From Natrinema salinisoli (GTDB lineage Archaea > Halobacteriota > Halobacteria > Halobacteriales > Natrialbaceae), in NCBI RefSeq assembly GCF_020405205.1, contig NZ_CP084469.1, positions 3,720,001 to 3,784,000 on the forward strand: DNA of 64,000 nt, in the 5' to 3' direction. Below, in pieces: positions 43,384-52,590 of the stretch (positions are counted from its first letter, which is position 1; the number at the start of each line of letters is the position of its first letter). A model generated the notes under the pieces. The model was not told the origin of the DNA and searched no databases. It was given only the letters and a program-made list of their open reading frames with translations. The position numbers were made by a program, and so were the translations under genes.

Positions 43384-46300
43384 TCAGCGGGTCCGCTCTT
43401 CGCCGCCGAACTCGCGGCGAACTCGCGCTCGCTCGTCACCGGTCACTCCGTAGCAGTCGAACACGCGATCCGCGATCCGCTCGTCGATCGTCGCGATCCG
43501 CTCGTCCAGCGCCGCGGCACGAGCGCGCTCCTCCTCGAACTCCCGGAGGCCGTCCGCGACGTCTGCGAGCCGCGGCAGCGTGATGGCGGCGACGCGCTCG
43601 AGCGGCGAGGTCGTCTTCGTCGCGGATTTCCTGAAGTCGGCGAACCCGCGTCCCCTGTCGACGGCGGCGGGAACGAACGCCTCGAGGAGGGCCCGTCGCT
43701 CCTCGTCGACGGGTGCGAGTTCGAGTGCCGGAATCGGCTCGGTCTCCGCGTACCCCCACCGATCGGTCTCGCGTGACGCCTCGTCCGGTTTGTATCGAAC
43801 GGTCGCCGACACGACGACCGACGATCCCTCCGTCGTCACGTCGACGGCACCGATTCGGAGGTCGGGCCACTCCGCGGTCATCGCCGTGAGCTTGGTCGTC
43901 GCAACCCCCGCAGCCCGGTGACAGCCGGCGAGATCGCCCAGCGCTTCGCCGTCGTCGTACTGGCCCAGGTGCTCGAGGACGTCCGGCGAGATCCCCGATC
44001 GCTCGCTCGTGAGCGCCAGCCGGTCGTCGACCGCGTCGACGAGCGCCGGATCCGGCCCCTCATCGAGTGCAATCGGAAACGCGTCGAACGTCGACTGGTT
44101 GATCTGCGGGAACACGGATCGGTACGCGGCGCGGGTGTAGTGGTGGTAGCAGTTCAGGAGCGGCGAGTTCAACACCCCGAGCAGGTGTTTGAGCTCGTCG
44201 CTCGAGTCCGAGTCAGCGCGGACGGTGTATGCCGACTTGATCGTCGCGCGGTCCGCATCGTCGTAGGTCCCGACGAGCGAGTCGCTGGTCTGCCTGAAGA
44301 CGAGCTTCGGGCTCCGATAGATCTCCTCCCGTTTCGCCACGTCTTCCGGCCGGATATAGCGGATCGCGTCGTCCTCGAGCCCGTATCGATGCACTGCACC
44401 CCCGGGAACGATCGGTCGGCTATCCGGCCCCCCGCTCGACGCCAGACACGCGTCCCGTTTGCCGATCTCTTCGCCGCGCGAGACGGTGGCGAACGCCTCG
44501 AGCGGGGGGTGTCGATCGACGGTTTCGATGATCGATCGCACCGCTTCGTCGAGGGAGAGCAGGAACCGCGTCGCGTCCCGCTCCTCGAAGACGTGCTCGG
44601 GAATCCGATCGTACGCCAGTGACGACAAGCTCGATCGATCAGACGCATCGGCACAGCGTATTTCGCCCGCAGTATCGGCACTGATACAGACGACGGCACC
44701 CGTTTCGACGCCGGGAAACGCCGTTCCGATCCGGACGAGCCGCGAGAGCGGCGTCTCACCGAGCACGAACTCCCGGATCGGTTCGTTCTGTTCCCGGACG
44801 AGGATCGAATCGGGAACGACGACCCCGACGCGGCCGTCGCGCGACTGCCGAACGGCCTGTTCGTAGAAGGCGACGTAGAGGTCGAACTGCTCCCGGGTCG
44901 TCTCGAACGCGTCCGCGAGATAGGACCGAAGGCGCGAGTCGATACTCGCGCTACAGCCGGTACGGCCCGCCGTCGCGACCCAGGGCGGGTTCCCGACGAC
45001 GGCGTCGAATCCGGCCGACCCGCTCGCCCCCGAGCCGTCGAGTATTTCGGGGAACTCCAGCGGCCAGTGGAAGTACCCCTCGTCGTCGGCCCGCTGCTGG
45101 GCGTCGTCGAACCACTCTTCTCGAGCGAGCCGGTCCCACGCGTCCGCATCGTCCACTGCGGCTGCCATGCGTTCGAACGCGTCGTCGGGCACCCCGTCCA
45201 GCCCGAACTCGAGCGCCGTTCGGACGTTCGCCATCGCCTCGAGCCGCCGATAGCGCTGGCGCTGGCCTCCCCGGACCGCCGCGGGTCCTCCCTCGAACTC
45301 CCCTCGACTCGCGGTCTCCGATCCTGTTCCGGTCGCGTCTCCGTCCGGATCGCGGGTCGCCGGTACCAGCTCGTCGATCGCCTCGCGGTCGCAGCCGACG
45401 AGCGCGTTCCCGGATTGCAGGTGGTGGCCGAGCGACTCCGGCGGCCGCTCGGCCGGCAGCGTTCGGAGCCACAGCGACAGTCTCGCGAGTTCGACGGCGA
45501 TCGGGTCGCAGTCGACGCCGTACAGACACCGCTCGGCGACCCGCCGGCGCGCCCAGTGGATGTCGCGCGACGTCTCGATCGTCGACGGCCCCGCTCGAGT
45601 CGCCTGCCTCGCTTGCGCATCGAGGACCTCGCACGCGAGATACTCGACGACACGGGTCAGGAAGTGGCCACACCCCATCGCGGGGTCGAGGACGTTCAGA
45701 TCGAACACGTTCCGGGCGAACGCCGCGGCGAACTCCCGGTCGCTTCGGGTCGCTCGGACGTCCTCGCGAATCTCGGTCACCAGGGGCTCGAGCGTGTGCT
45801 CGACGATGTAGTCGACGACGGACGCCGGCGTGTAGTACGACCCCGTGGTCTTCCGTTCGCCGCGTTCCGTCGTCAGGGAGACGCCGGCGGCGTCCACCAC
45901 CTCCTCGACGGCGTCGACGCCGCTCGGCGCTCCCCCGTCTTCCAGTGCCGATGGCTCGTCGGCGACGGTGAGCGTACGCTCGAGCAGTCCCTCGTAGAGA
46001 TCGCCGAGCTGGCGCGCGTCGAGCGAGGAGTAGTCGACGAACGGTCGGTCCCTCGCGGCGTCGCCGTCGGTCGGGGTCGGCCGCCGAGCCAGGCGGTCGA
46101 TCGCGGTTGCCAGGAAGGCGTCGCCGATCGCGTGGGTGGCGAGGAATTGCAGCTCTCGACGCGCGTCGTCGTCGGGTGCAGTGTCGAACAGCCAGCCGCT
46201 GTTCGTCGGGAGAGCCCCGTTCGTATCGGACGTGTCCGGCGTCCGTTTCCCGTCGATGCGCTCGAACAGATCCTCGAGCCGCGTCTGGAGGTCGTCGGTA

Positions 46301-47226
46301 TCGAGGCGGTACGCCGGCTCCGACCCGTCGAGTTCCGTCGCGATTTCGCGTTTCAGCGAGTGGAGGCCGTCCGCTCGCTCGTCCCGGTCGGTGGTCCCCG
46401 CGAGCGAGTCGATCTCGCGCTCGGCGGCGAAACCGAACAGTAGCCGGTACAGGTAAACGCGGGAACTCCGGGACAGCAATTCGAGCGTCTCCTCGTCGGG
46501 CTCGTCGTCGAGGCCGTTGTCCGGGTGTCGACGGAACCCCTCGGCGAGCACCGCGAGCGCGTCGGCGGCGGTTTCCTCGAGGTCCGCGGCGAGTTCCTCC
46601 GCGAAAGTCTCGGTCTCGCTGGCGACCTCGTCGCAAAAGCACGTCCCGTTCGCGTCGTCGAGAAACGCCTCGCGGCGAAAGAAACAGTAGAAGTATTTGA
46701 ACGCCTCGCGGTCGCCGTGCTCCAGCACGCCCGGAAGGTCGATCTCGTAGTAGGCGTCCGGACGGTGGGTCCCCGACGCGCGATAGAGACGCCATCGCCG
46801 TCCGTTCGCGAGCACTGCCCATCGGGCGGGCGTTTCCCGCAGGAACTCGTGGATTCGGTAATCGGGGACCCGGAACCCGCAATCGGCCGCATCTCGACCG
46901 GGCGTGTCGGGCGTGTGATCCCATTCCCCGACGGGAGCGACTGCGACCGGATCCGTCTCGCAGCCGCCGTCCGTTTCTCCCCGGTCGGCTTCCGTGACCG
47001 GCATATTCAGCGCTCGAGCGACCCCTCGGACGACCGACTCGTCTCGAGCGACGTCGGTCCGATTCGACGTCGCGTTCCGCTCCCAGCAAGCGCTGACGGC
47101 GTCGTGGGTCTCACGGAGGTCGGCCGCGTCGATCGCGTTCCACGCGGTCGTCTCGGGGAGGACGTCCTCGAGATAGCGCGTCGAGAACAGGCCGCGGTCG
47201 GTGCGGTACGGAGGCGTGTGCTGCAT
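43384..47226 (-). CDS. type IIG-like restriction-modification protein (Eco57I-class methylase)
   Basis: A 1280-residue stand-alone protein. The N-terminal part carries the FRVPDYRIHEFLRETPARW and WAVLANGRRWRLYR blocks shared by Eco57I-class and BREX PglX-like enzymes. The N6-adenine methylase core shows SYYTPASVVDYIVEH, motif I DPAMGCGHFL at about residue 511 and motif IV NPPW at about 745. The C-terminal half holds a TaqI-like specificity region (RYIRPEDVAKREEIYRSPKLVFRQ) and a coiled end. I do not see a confident PD-(D/E)XK nuclease, so it may modify only. No BREX or DISARM partner gene is adjacent. The ATG at 47226 starts the conserved part; a GTG at 47358 adds 44 residues. Confidence 0.85.
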   Translation of the reverse strand: MQHTPPYRTDRGLFSTRYLEDVLPETTAWNAIDAADLRETHDAVSACWERNATSNRTDVARDESVVRGVARALNMPVTEADRGETDGGCETDPVAVAPVGEWDHTPDTPGRDAADCGFRVPDYRIHEFLRETPARWAVLANGRRWRLYRASGTHRPDAYYEIDLPGVLEHGDREAFKYFYCFFRREAFLDDANGTCFCDEVASETETFAEELAADLEETAADALAVLAEGFRRHPDNGLDDEPDEETLELLSRSSRVYLYRLLFGFAAEREIDSLAGTTDRDERADGLHSLKREIATELDGSEPAYRLDTDDLQTRLEDLFERIDGKRTPDTSDTNGALPTNSGWLFDTAPDDDARRELQFLATHAIGDAFLATAIDRLARRPTPTDGDAARDRPFVDYSSLDARQLGDLYEGLLERTLTVADEPSALEDGGAPSGVDAVEEVVDAAGVSLTTERGERKTTGSYYTPASVVDYIVEHTLEPLVTEIREDVRATRSDREFAAAFARNVFDLNVLDPAMGCGHFLTRVVEYLACEVLDAQARQATRAGPSTIETSRDIHWARRRVAERCLYGVDCDPIAVELARLSLWLRTLPAERPPESLGHHLQSGNALVGCDREAIDELVPATRDPDGDATGTGSETASRGEFEGGPAAVRGGQRQRYRRLEAMANVRTALEFGLDGVPDDAFERMAAAVDDADAWDRLAREEWFDDAQQRADDEGYFHWPLEFPEILDGSGASGSAGFDAVVGNPPWVATAGRTGCSASIDSRLRSYLADAFETTREQFDLYVAFYEQAVRQSRDGRVGVVVPDSILVREQNEPIREFVLGETPLSRLVRIGTAFPGVETGAVVCISADTAGEIRCADASDRSSLSSLAYDRIPEHVFEERDATRFLLSLDEAVRSIIETVDRHPPLEAFATVSRGEEIGKRDACLASSGGPDSRPIVPGGAVHRYGLEDDAIRYIRPEDVAKREEIYRSPKLVFRQTSDSLVGTYDDADRATIKSAYTVRADSDSSDELKHLLGVLNSPLLNCYHHYTRAAYRSVFPQINQSTFDAFPIALDEGPDPALVDAVDDRLALTSERSGISPDVLEHLGQYDDGEALGDLAGCHRAAGVATTKLTAMTAEWPDLRIGAVDVTTEGSSVVVSATVRYKPDEASRETDRWGYAETEPIPALELAPVDEERRALLEAFVPAAVDRGRGFADFRKSATKTTSPLERVAAITLPRLADVADGLREFEEERARAAALDERIATIDERIADRVFDCYGVTGDERARVRREFGGEERTR

Positions 47227-47544
47227 GAGAGTCGGGACGGAGGTCGGGTCGCCGACGGCGTCGCCGCCGCCATCGTTCGCGACGGTAGCGCCGGCGACGA
47301 CCGGGGTATCGGTCCTCGCCTTTCTTTCGGTGTACGCTGCTACGACGGAAAACCACACAGGGACGTATAATAGTTACCCAGACCGCCCGTAGGTGTTCGC
47401 TGCGTCGCAGTCGTCCGACCGGGGGCTCGGGACCTGGGTGGGATCGGTCCTCCGGGAGGCTGAAGCGGACACGTGACCGGTCCTGACAGTCCGGATCGCC
47501 GTCGGACCCGAAGACACTTCCAGCGTCTGGGTGATGACGCACGT

Positions 47545-47793
47545 ATGGGTCGACGACTCCGTCCGGACGGCGCGAGACGGCGCCAGCGGCTACACAGACG
47601 GCTTCGGCAGCTCGAAGCGGAACTCGAGGAGAACGGACAGCGTCTCGTCCAGCTCGAGAACACGCTTCGACACGTCGTCCGAACGACGGCGGACGTGTCC
47701 ATCGGTGGGCCCTGCCAGTGCGGCGAGAGCCTGGTGATCGTCACGAAACAATCGCTGTACTGTCCGGAGTGTTCCTATCAGCGAACGGTCTGA
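47545..47793 (+). CDS. small coiled-coil zinc-ribbon protein
   Basis: An 82-residue protein: a basic Arg-rich helix, a coiled coil (QRLHRRLRQLEAELEENGQRLVQLENTLRHV) and a C-terminal ribbon PCQCGESLVIVTKQSLYCPEC with four cysteines. The fold suggests a dimeric nucleic-acid-binding protein. The ATG at 47545 follows a pattern without clear RBS; upstream in-frame codons give an Arg-rich extension that is less likely. Divergent from the restriction-modification gene, with about 320 bases between them (47227-47544) in which I see only the minus-strand TATA-like CTATTATACG (about 47366-47375). Confidence 0.6.
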   Translation: MGRRLRPDGARRRQRLHRRLRQLEAELEENGQRLVQLENTLRHVVRTTADVSIGGPCQCGESLVIVTKQSLYCPECSYQRTV

Positions 47794-47853
47794 GCGGCGG
47801 TCGCGGCCGCGTCAGAGCGACCGCTCGCGGCCCGGGTTCTCGGCGGAGCCGGC

Positions 47854-49461
47854 TCACTCGAGTCGAATCTCGATCAACGCGAGCTCGTCGGAGGGGACGG
47901 CCTCGTCGAACGCCTCTTCGACCGCCGCCCAGCTCTCGGGTCGGTACGCGTCGATCCCGAAGCTCTCGGCGAACGTCACCAGATCGGGGTTCGTCAGCTC
48001 CGTCCCGGTGTGTTCGCCGCGGTCTTCGTCCTGTTTCTCGGAAATGAGCCCGTAGTCGTCGTCGTTGAACACGACCGTCGTAAAACTACAGTCCAGCCGC
48101 GTCGCGGTCTCGAGCTCCGCCGCGTTCATCAGGAACCCGCCGTCACCGGTCCCGGCGACGACGTTCGACTCCACCGCCAGATCGGCCGCGAGCGCGCCGG
48201 GAACCGCGATTCCCATGCTCGCCAGCCCGTTCGAGATCACGCAGGTGTTTGGCTCGTACGTCGGGAACGACTGCGCGATCGCCATCTTGTGACTGCCGAC
48301 GTCCGAGACGAGCACGTCCGAATCGTCCATCGCCTCGCGCAACAGCGGCAACGCGTTTCGTACCGTTACCGGATCGTCGTCTGCCGGCGGCTCCGTCACC
48401 GACTCGAGCAGGCGATCGTGGAGGTCCCCACACCACAGGGTACAGGCATCCTCGGCGAGGCAGTCGTCGATGGCCTCGAGAGCCGCGCCGACGTCCGCGA
48501 CGATCTCGACGTCCGGGTTGTAATGGCGATAGACCTCGGCGGGCTCGTAATCGACGTGGACGATCGTCTTCTCGAGCTCTGGGTTCCAGCCCGCCGGGTC
48601 GTGCTCCGCGATATCGTAGCCGACCGCGACGACGCAATCGGCCTGCTCGATCGCACGCGCGGCCTCCTCGTCGGGCCCCGAATCGAGCGTCATCAGCGAC
48701 GCCGGCTCGCGGTCCGAGATCGCGCCTTTGCCCATGTACGTCTCGACGACCGGGAGCCCGACGCGACCGACGATGGCGCGAATATGCTCCGACGCGCGGG
48801 TCCGGACCGCGCCGTTCCCGGCCAGCATAATCGGCCGTTCGGCCTCGTCGATCAGCGCCGCGGCTCGCTCGGCCGACTCGTCGTCCGGATCGGGCCGCCG
48901 AACCGGATCCCGCCGCTCGATCGCCTCCTCATCGATCTCCACGGCGGCGACGTCCTCGGGGAACTCGAGGTGGGTCGCCCCCGGCTTCTCGTACTCGGCG
49001 AGTTTGAACGCCTTCCGGACCATCTCGGGAACGATCTCGGGCTCGGCGATCTGGGAGTTCCAGGCCACGATGGGCTCGAAGACGTCGACGACGTCCAGCG
49101 CCTGGTGGCTCTCCTTGTGCAGTCGCTCCCGGTCGCCCTGGCCGGTGATCGCGACGACCGGACTCTTGTCGAGTTGCGCGTCGGCGACGCCGGTCATCAG
49201 GTTCGTCGCGCCCGGACCGAGCGTCGAACAGCAGACGCCCGCCTCGCCGGTCAACCGCCCGTGGACGTCGGCCATGAACGCCGCCCCCTGTTCGTGGCGC
49301 GTCGGAACGAACCGGATCGACGAGTCCCGCAACGAGAACAACAGGTCCTCGATCTCCTCTCCCGGAACCCCGAAGACTCGATCGACGTCTTCCGCCTCGA
49401 GACAGGTGACGAGCAGGTCGGATGCCGTCTGCATGGTGGTCCCGTCCACACCGCTGTCCAT
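47854..49461 (-). CDS. thiamine-diphosphate enzyme, acetolactate-synthase-like
   Basis: A 535-residue IlvB-type enzyme that would use ThDP, Mg2+ and probably FAD. Visible are the cofactor-activating Glu in RHEQGAAFMAD, GPGATNLMTG, VVAITGQGDR, and the ThDP-binding GDGGFLMNAAELETATR ... FNDDDYGLI block. No ilvN or ilvC lies nearby, so it is not the standard branched-chain operon; alternatives are catabolic acetolactate synthase, pyruvate oxidase-like or another 2-oxoacid decarboxylase. The ATG at 49461 is used; the ATG at 49434 (MQTASDL) is an alternative close to the conserved start. Confidence 0.82.
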   Translation of the reverse strand: MDSGVDGTTMQTASDLLVTCLEAEDVDRVFGVPGEEIEDLLFSLRDSSIRFVPTRHEQGAAFMADVHGRLTGEAGVCCSTLGPGATNLMTGVADAQLDKSPVVAITGQGDRERLHKESHQALDVVDVFEPIVAWNSQIAEPEIVPEMVRKAFKLAEYEKPGATHLEFPEDVAAVEIDEEAIERRDPVRRPDPDDESAERAAALIDEAERPIMLAGNGAVRTRASEHIRAIVGRVGLPVVETYMGKGAISDREPASLMTLDSGPDEEAARAIEQADCVVAVGYDIAEHDPAGWNPELEKTIVHVDYEPAEVYRHYNPDVEIVADVGAALEAIDDCLAEDACTLWCGDLHDRLLESVTEPPADDDPVTVRNALPLLREAMDDSDVLVSDVGSHKMAIAQSFPTYEPNTCVISNGLASMGIAVPGALAADLAVESNVVAGTGDGGFLMNAAELETATRLDCSFTTVVFNDDDYGLISEKQDEDRGEHTGTELTNPDLVTFAESFGIDAYRPESWAAVEEAFDEAVPSDELALIEIRLE

Positions 49462-49577
49462 TAATCGCTCACCATCTAGAGAATCGTACACGTATGCGCA
49501 GTATCGAGTGACGGGCCTCCAGCCGTCGTCGCGGTCGCTCGAGGGATCGACCGACACCCCGCTCACTCCCGTCGACC

Positions 49578-49973
49578 CTACAGAATCCGGTCCGGCCGGA
49601 TCCGCAAGAGGACGCGCTCGGTTTCGATCGGGTTGGGATACTCCTCGACGTCCATGTACCGCCGGGCGAGTTCGTCGATGTGTTCGCGAGCGCCGTCGGT
49701 CGTGATCTCGTCGACCTCGCCGATCACCGAGAGGAACCGGTAGGGATCGTCGGGATCGGTCATGCTGACCCCGACGGCGGGGTTGTGCTGGACGTTTCGT
49801 TCTTTCTGGCGGCCGCGTTCGGTGTTGACCAGCAGCCGGTCGTCGTCCTCGTCGTAGTCGATCCACACCGGCGTGACGTGGGGAAGCCCGTCTTCGGTCA
49901 GGGTCGCGACGTGTGCGAACGTTTCCGTCTCGAACAGGTCGTGGAAGTCGTCGGGTATCGAGGTCACGTCCAC
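49578..49973 (-). CDS. PPOX-class flavin/F420-binding protein
   Basis: A 131-residue pyridoxamine-phosphate-oxidase-like protein, a split beta barrel: FETETFAHVATLTEDGLPHVTPVWIDYD, LLVNTERGRQKERNVQHNPAVGVSM, and RFLSVIGEVDEIT, the pattern of the small F420-dependent PPOX group. The substrate is unknown. Start GTG at 49973. Same strand as the acetolactate-synthase-like gene, 116 bases upstream of it. A related protein is encoded at 61293-61745. Confidence 0.85.
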   Translation of the reverse strand: MDVTSIPDDFHDLFETETFAHVATLTEDGLPHVTPVWIDYDEDDDRLLVNTERGRQKERNVQHNPAVGVSMTDPDDPYRFLSVIGEVDEITTDGAREHIDELARRYMDVEEYPNPIETERVLLRIRPDRIL

Positions 49974-50144
49974 CGCGTTCGCCGGCCTCGTTCTTGGGCG
50001 TGGTGCCTAACTACTCCGGCCGATGTGACCGTACTGATTCCCCGCTCTACGCTCTCGTACGCGTACATGTCCATAACTGAGAACGACATTGACCACGCAA
50101 GTGTCGGCTGACGGCTTATGCATCTCGACAACGATTAGGTCTGT

Positions 50145-50450
50145 ATGACAGATCGTCAACCGGTGACTCGTCGGCGAGTAGTGCAGCTAACAGGTGTCGC
50201 GGCTTCGACCGCCCTCGTTGCCGGCTGTGGTGGTCCGGGTGGAAATGGCGGAAACGACACCGAGGAAGACGACGAAACCGAAGCCGAAGAGGGAACCGGA
50301 AACGGTCAAGATATCGAAGACGAGCCGGTCGATAACGAGACCAACGAGACCAACGAGACCGGAATGAACGAGACGAACGAGACGAACGAGACCAACGAGA
50401 CCGGAATGAACGAGACGAACGAAACCAACGCGACCAACGAATCCGAGTAA
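50145..50450 (+). CDS. short Tat lipoprotein with tandem N-glycosylation sequons
   Basis: A 101-residue surface lipoprotein. The N-terminus TRRRVVQLTGVAAS carries consecutive arginines and a hydrophobic stretch ending in the lipobox AGC (Cys28). After an acidic spacer the last third consists of NET triplets in blocks (NETNETNETG, MNETNETNETNETG, MNETNETNATNES), giving about a dozen back-to-back N-x-T/S sequons. There is no folded domain; the mature product is probably a lipid-anchored, densely glycosylated spike. The repeated DNA has a 42-base period (50338-50443), so the number of units may vary between strains. Confidence 0.75.
   Translation: MTDRQPVTRRRVVQLTGVAASTALVAGCGGPGGNGGNDTEEDDETEAEEGTGNGQDIEDEPVDNETNETNETGMNETNETNETNETGMNETNETNATNESE
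50338..50443 (+). repeat. 42-base period repeat inside the sequon lipoprotein gene
   Basis: The unit encoding NET blocks plus GM recurs with a 42-base offset (for example CCGGAATGAACGAGACGAAC at 50359 and at 50401). It lies in frame and can expand or contract without breaking the gene. Confidence 0.75.
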
Positions 50451-50602
50451 TCACCCGCCGATACCCGTTCTCCGACCGGTAGCGGAACGGACTCGCCGCC
50501 GATTCGAAACCGCGGTCGTGGCGGTCACCCGTCCGGAAGCGGACTCCCGAGAGGCATCGCCGATCCGCAACCGTTACTCCCTCTCGCTCCCTTCCTCGAG
50601 TA

Positions 50603-51331
50603 ATGACCGACGGACTCGAGACGGAGGTCGAGGAGATGGGCGACGTCGCCGAGCGACGGGACGAACTGGCGGCCCGCGTTCGAACCCACGCCGGCGAAAT
50701 CGCGCGGGAACTCGCCGTCTTTCAGGGCGGCGACTACGGTCAGGAGACGTTCAATACGGACGGCGGCAGCTGGACGCTCAAATACGAGGCCGGCGACGTC
50801 CAGTACCTCCGATTCGACCCGAAATCGGGCTCGGAGACGTACGTCGTCTCGAGCAAGCAGCCGCCGGAACCCGAGGCCCTCGAGACGGCGATGGCCGACT
50901 ACGGGGCGTTCGTCGAGGCCTACAACGAGTACGTCCGCTCGTTCGAGGGGATGCTCGCGGACGTCTCCGGCGAGTTCCCCGCGGTCGAATCGACGGCGGA
51001 ACTGGTCGCCGAGCGGGATCGCATCGTCGAGCGGATCCGCGACGTCTGTAATGCGATGGCGAGCCAGCTCCACCGCTACGACGGGGACTACGGCACCTAC
51101 GCGACGACGATCTCGGGGACCCGCTGGGAGCTGAAGTGGGAGGAAGACCTCGCCTCCTACCTGCGTGTCGGCGGCTCGGACGGCGTCTACCTGCTCTCGC
51201 AGTACGGGCCGCCCGCAGCCCCTGAAGTCCGCCGGCTCGCCGACGACGTGCCCGCGTTCGTCGCCGACTTCAACGCCCACGTCGCCGACCTCGAGGCCGA
51301 CCTCGCGGAGATCAGCTTCGAGGACGTCTAG
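50603..51331 (+). CDS. conserved haloarchaeal protein with internal duplication
   Basis: A 242-residue soluble protein of two similar halves. Each has a helical lead, then GGDYGQETFNTDGGSWTLKYE (about residue 42) or DGDYGTYATTISGTRWELKWE (about residue 158), a beta segment ending YVVSSKQPP or YLLSQYGPP, and a closing helix with FVEAYNEYV or FVADFNAHV. The repeat suggests a pseudo-dimer. No family of known function recognised. No signal peptide. ATG at 50603; single gene. Confidence 0.75.
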   Translation: MTDGLETEVEEMGDVAERRDELAARVRTHAGEIARELAVFQGGDYGQETFNTDGGSWTLKYEAGDVQYLRFDPKSGSETYVVSSKQPPEPEALETAMADYGAFVEAYNEYVRSFEGMLADVSGEFPAVESTAELVAERDRIVERIRDVCNAMASQLHRYDGDYGTYATTISGTRWELKWEEDLASYLRVGGSDGVYLLSQYGPPAAPEVRRLADDVPAFVADFNAHVADLEADLAEISFEDV

Positions 51332-51473
51332 AAGTCTATCTCGACCTCAGCTCCCGTTCAGAACGATAGCGACGCCTCGAGGACGCCGGGTGAGATCGGC
51401 CGCGGATCACGAGCAGCGACGCGGAAGCGGGGCGCTATCGGCGAGCGGCTCCCGGAGAGAACGCGGCGAGGAA

Positions 51474-51749
51474 TTACACGTCGACGTACTGGTCGACCCA
51501 CTCCTGACGCCGCTGTAATGCGCGTCGACCTTTCGGCGTCAACGCGTAGTAATTCGTCCGTCGGTCGAGTTGCCCCTTTTCGACGAGTTCTTTCTCGACG
51601 AGCGTGTCGAGATTCGGATACAGCCGGCCGTGCGTAACCGGCTGATCGATGTAACTATTGATGTCGTCCAGAATCGCTTGTCCCGACGGCCGATCTTTCC
51701 CTGCGATCACGTACAACAGATCACGCTGGAAGCCAGTTAGCTGGTCCAT
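51474..51749 (-). CDS. PadR family transcriptional regulator
   Basis: A 91-residue winged-helix regulator. The PadR pattern is clear: LTGFQRDLLYVIAGKDRPSGQAILDDI, HGRLYPNLDTLVEKELVEKG, RRTNYYALTPKGRRALQRRQEW. It lacks the long C-terminal dimer arm, as many haloarchaeal PadR-like proteins do. The start is ATG at 51749. Convergent with 50603-51331; its targets are not evident. Confidence 0.9.
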   Translation of the reverse strand: MDQLTGFQRDLLYVIAGKDRPSGQAILDDINSYIDQPVTHGRLYPNLDTLVEKELVEKGQLDRRTNYYALTPKGRRALQRRQEWVDQYVDV

Positions 51750-51949
51750 GGATCACCCTCTGAGTGACGACGTTCACCGTGCTGTGGGTTTGTTATAGAG
51801 GCAGTACGGGCCCGGTGCGAACGGTAACGCTCCGCGTAGGACCGACGACGGACGCCACCGCACACGGCGATACCCGGCCCGCGGTACGCCGAACTCGAGC
51901 CCGCCCTCGTGACGCGGTTTTTTTGACGTCGACCGCCCTACCGGCCGGT

Positions 51950-52522
51950 ATGCCGACTGATCCGCTCGCCTGGGACACTCGCGATCGCCGGGTAGCCTAC
52001 TCCTGTCCCGGCTTCGACGTGGTTAACGAGTCCGTTCGACTGCCCGACGGGGCCGACGCCGAGTTCGATTACCTCTCGGAACCGCCGAGCGTCTGCATCC
52101 TCCCGTTCACCCCCGACGGCGACGTCGTCTGTATCGAGGAGTGGCGACAGGCCGTCTCCCGGATCAACCGCGGACTTCCCGTCGGTGGCGTCGAACCCGA
52201 GGACGACGACCTCGAGGCCGCGGCGCGCCGAGAGCTCGCGGAGGAGACCGGCCACGAGGCCGACGCCCTCGAGCCGCTCGTGACCGTCGAACCGGCCAAC
52301 GGAATCGCGGATTCCGTCTTGCACTTCTTCGTTGCCCGCGGCTGCCGGCCGACCGCCGAACAGCGACTCGATCACAACGAGAGCATTCGCGTGACCGAAC
52401 TGTCGCTCGACGAACTGACCGACGCGGTCGCCGACGGCGAGATCCGCGACGGGCGGACGGTCCTCGCCCTCTCGTACTATCGACTGTTCGACGAGGAGAG
52501 GAGCCCGGATACCAGCCAGTGA
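51950..52522 (+). CDS. Nudix hydrolase, ADP-ribose pyrophosphatase-like
   Basis: A 190-residue Nudix enzyme. The box GGVEPEDDDLEAAARRELAEETGHE (about residues 78-102) matches GX5EX7REUXEEXGU fully, so metal-dependent cleavage of a nucleoside diphosphate-linked substrate is expected. The preceding VVCIEEWRQAVSRINRGLPVGG is the ADP-ribose pyrophosphatase style (E-x-R-x-x-V, then P). ATG at 51950; upstream codons are non-conserved. Single gene. Confidence 0.87.
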   Translation: MPTDPLAWDTRDRRVAYSCPGFDVVNESVRLPDGADAEFDYLSEPPSVCILPFTPDGDVVCIEEWRQAVSRINRGLPVGGVEPEDDDLEAAARRELAEETGHEADALEPLVTVEPANGIADSVLHFFVARGCRPTAEQRLDHNESIRVTELSLDELTDAVADGEIRDGRTVLALSYYRLFDEERSPDTSQ

Positions 52523-52590
52523 TCCGGGCGGAATCGGCGGTTAGCGCCGTATCGAACCGCCACCGCGTCTCCCCGGCCCCTTCGCTTCGA

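Noticed and set aside
45067-46443. A 458-codon plus-strand frame inside the restriction-modification gene
   Set aside because: The methylase motifs lie on the minus strand, and this frame shows none.
50338-50443. CRISPR-like or satellite array
   Set aside because: The 42-base repeat is in frame inside a lipoprotein gene and encodes NET blocks.
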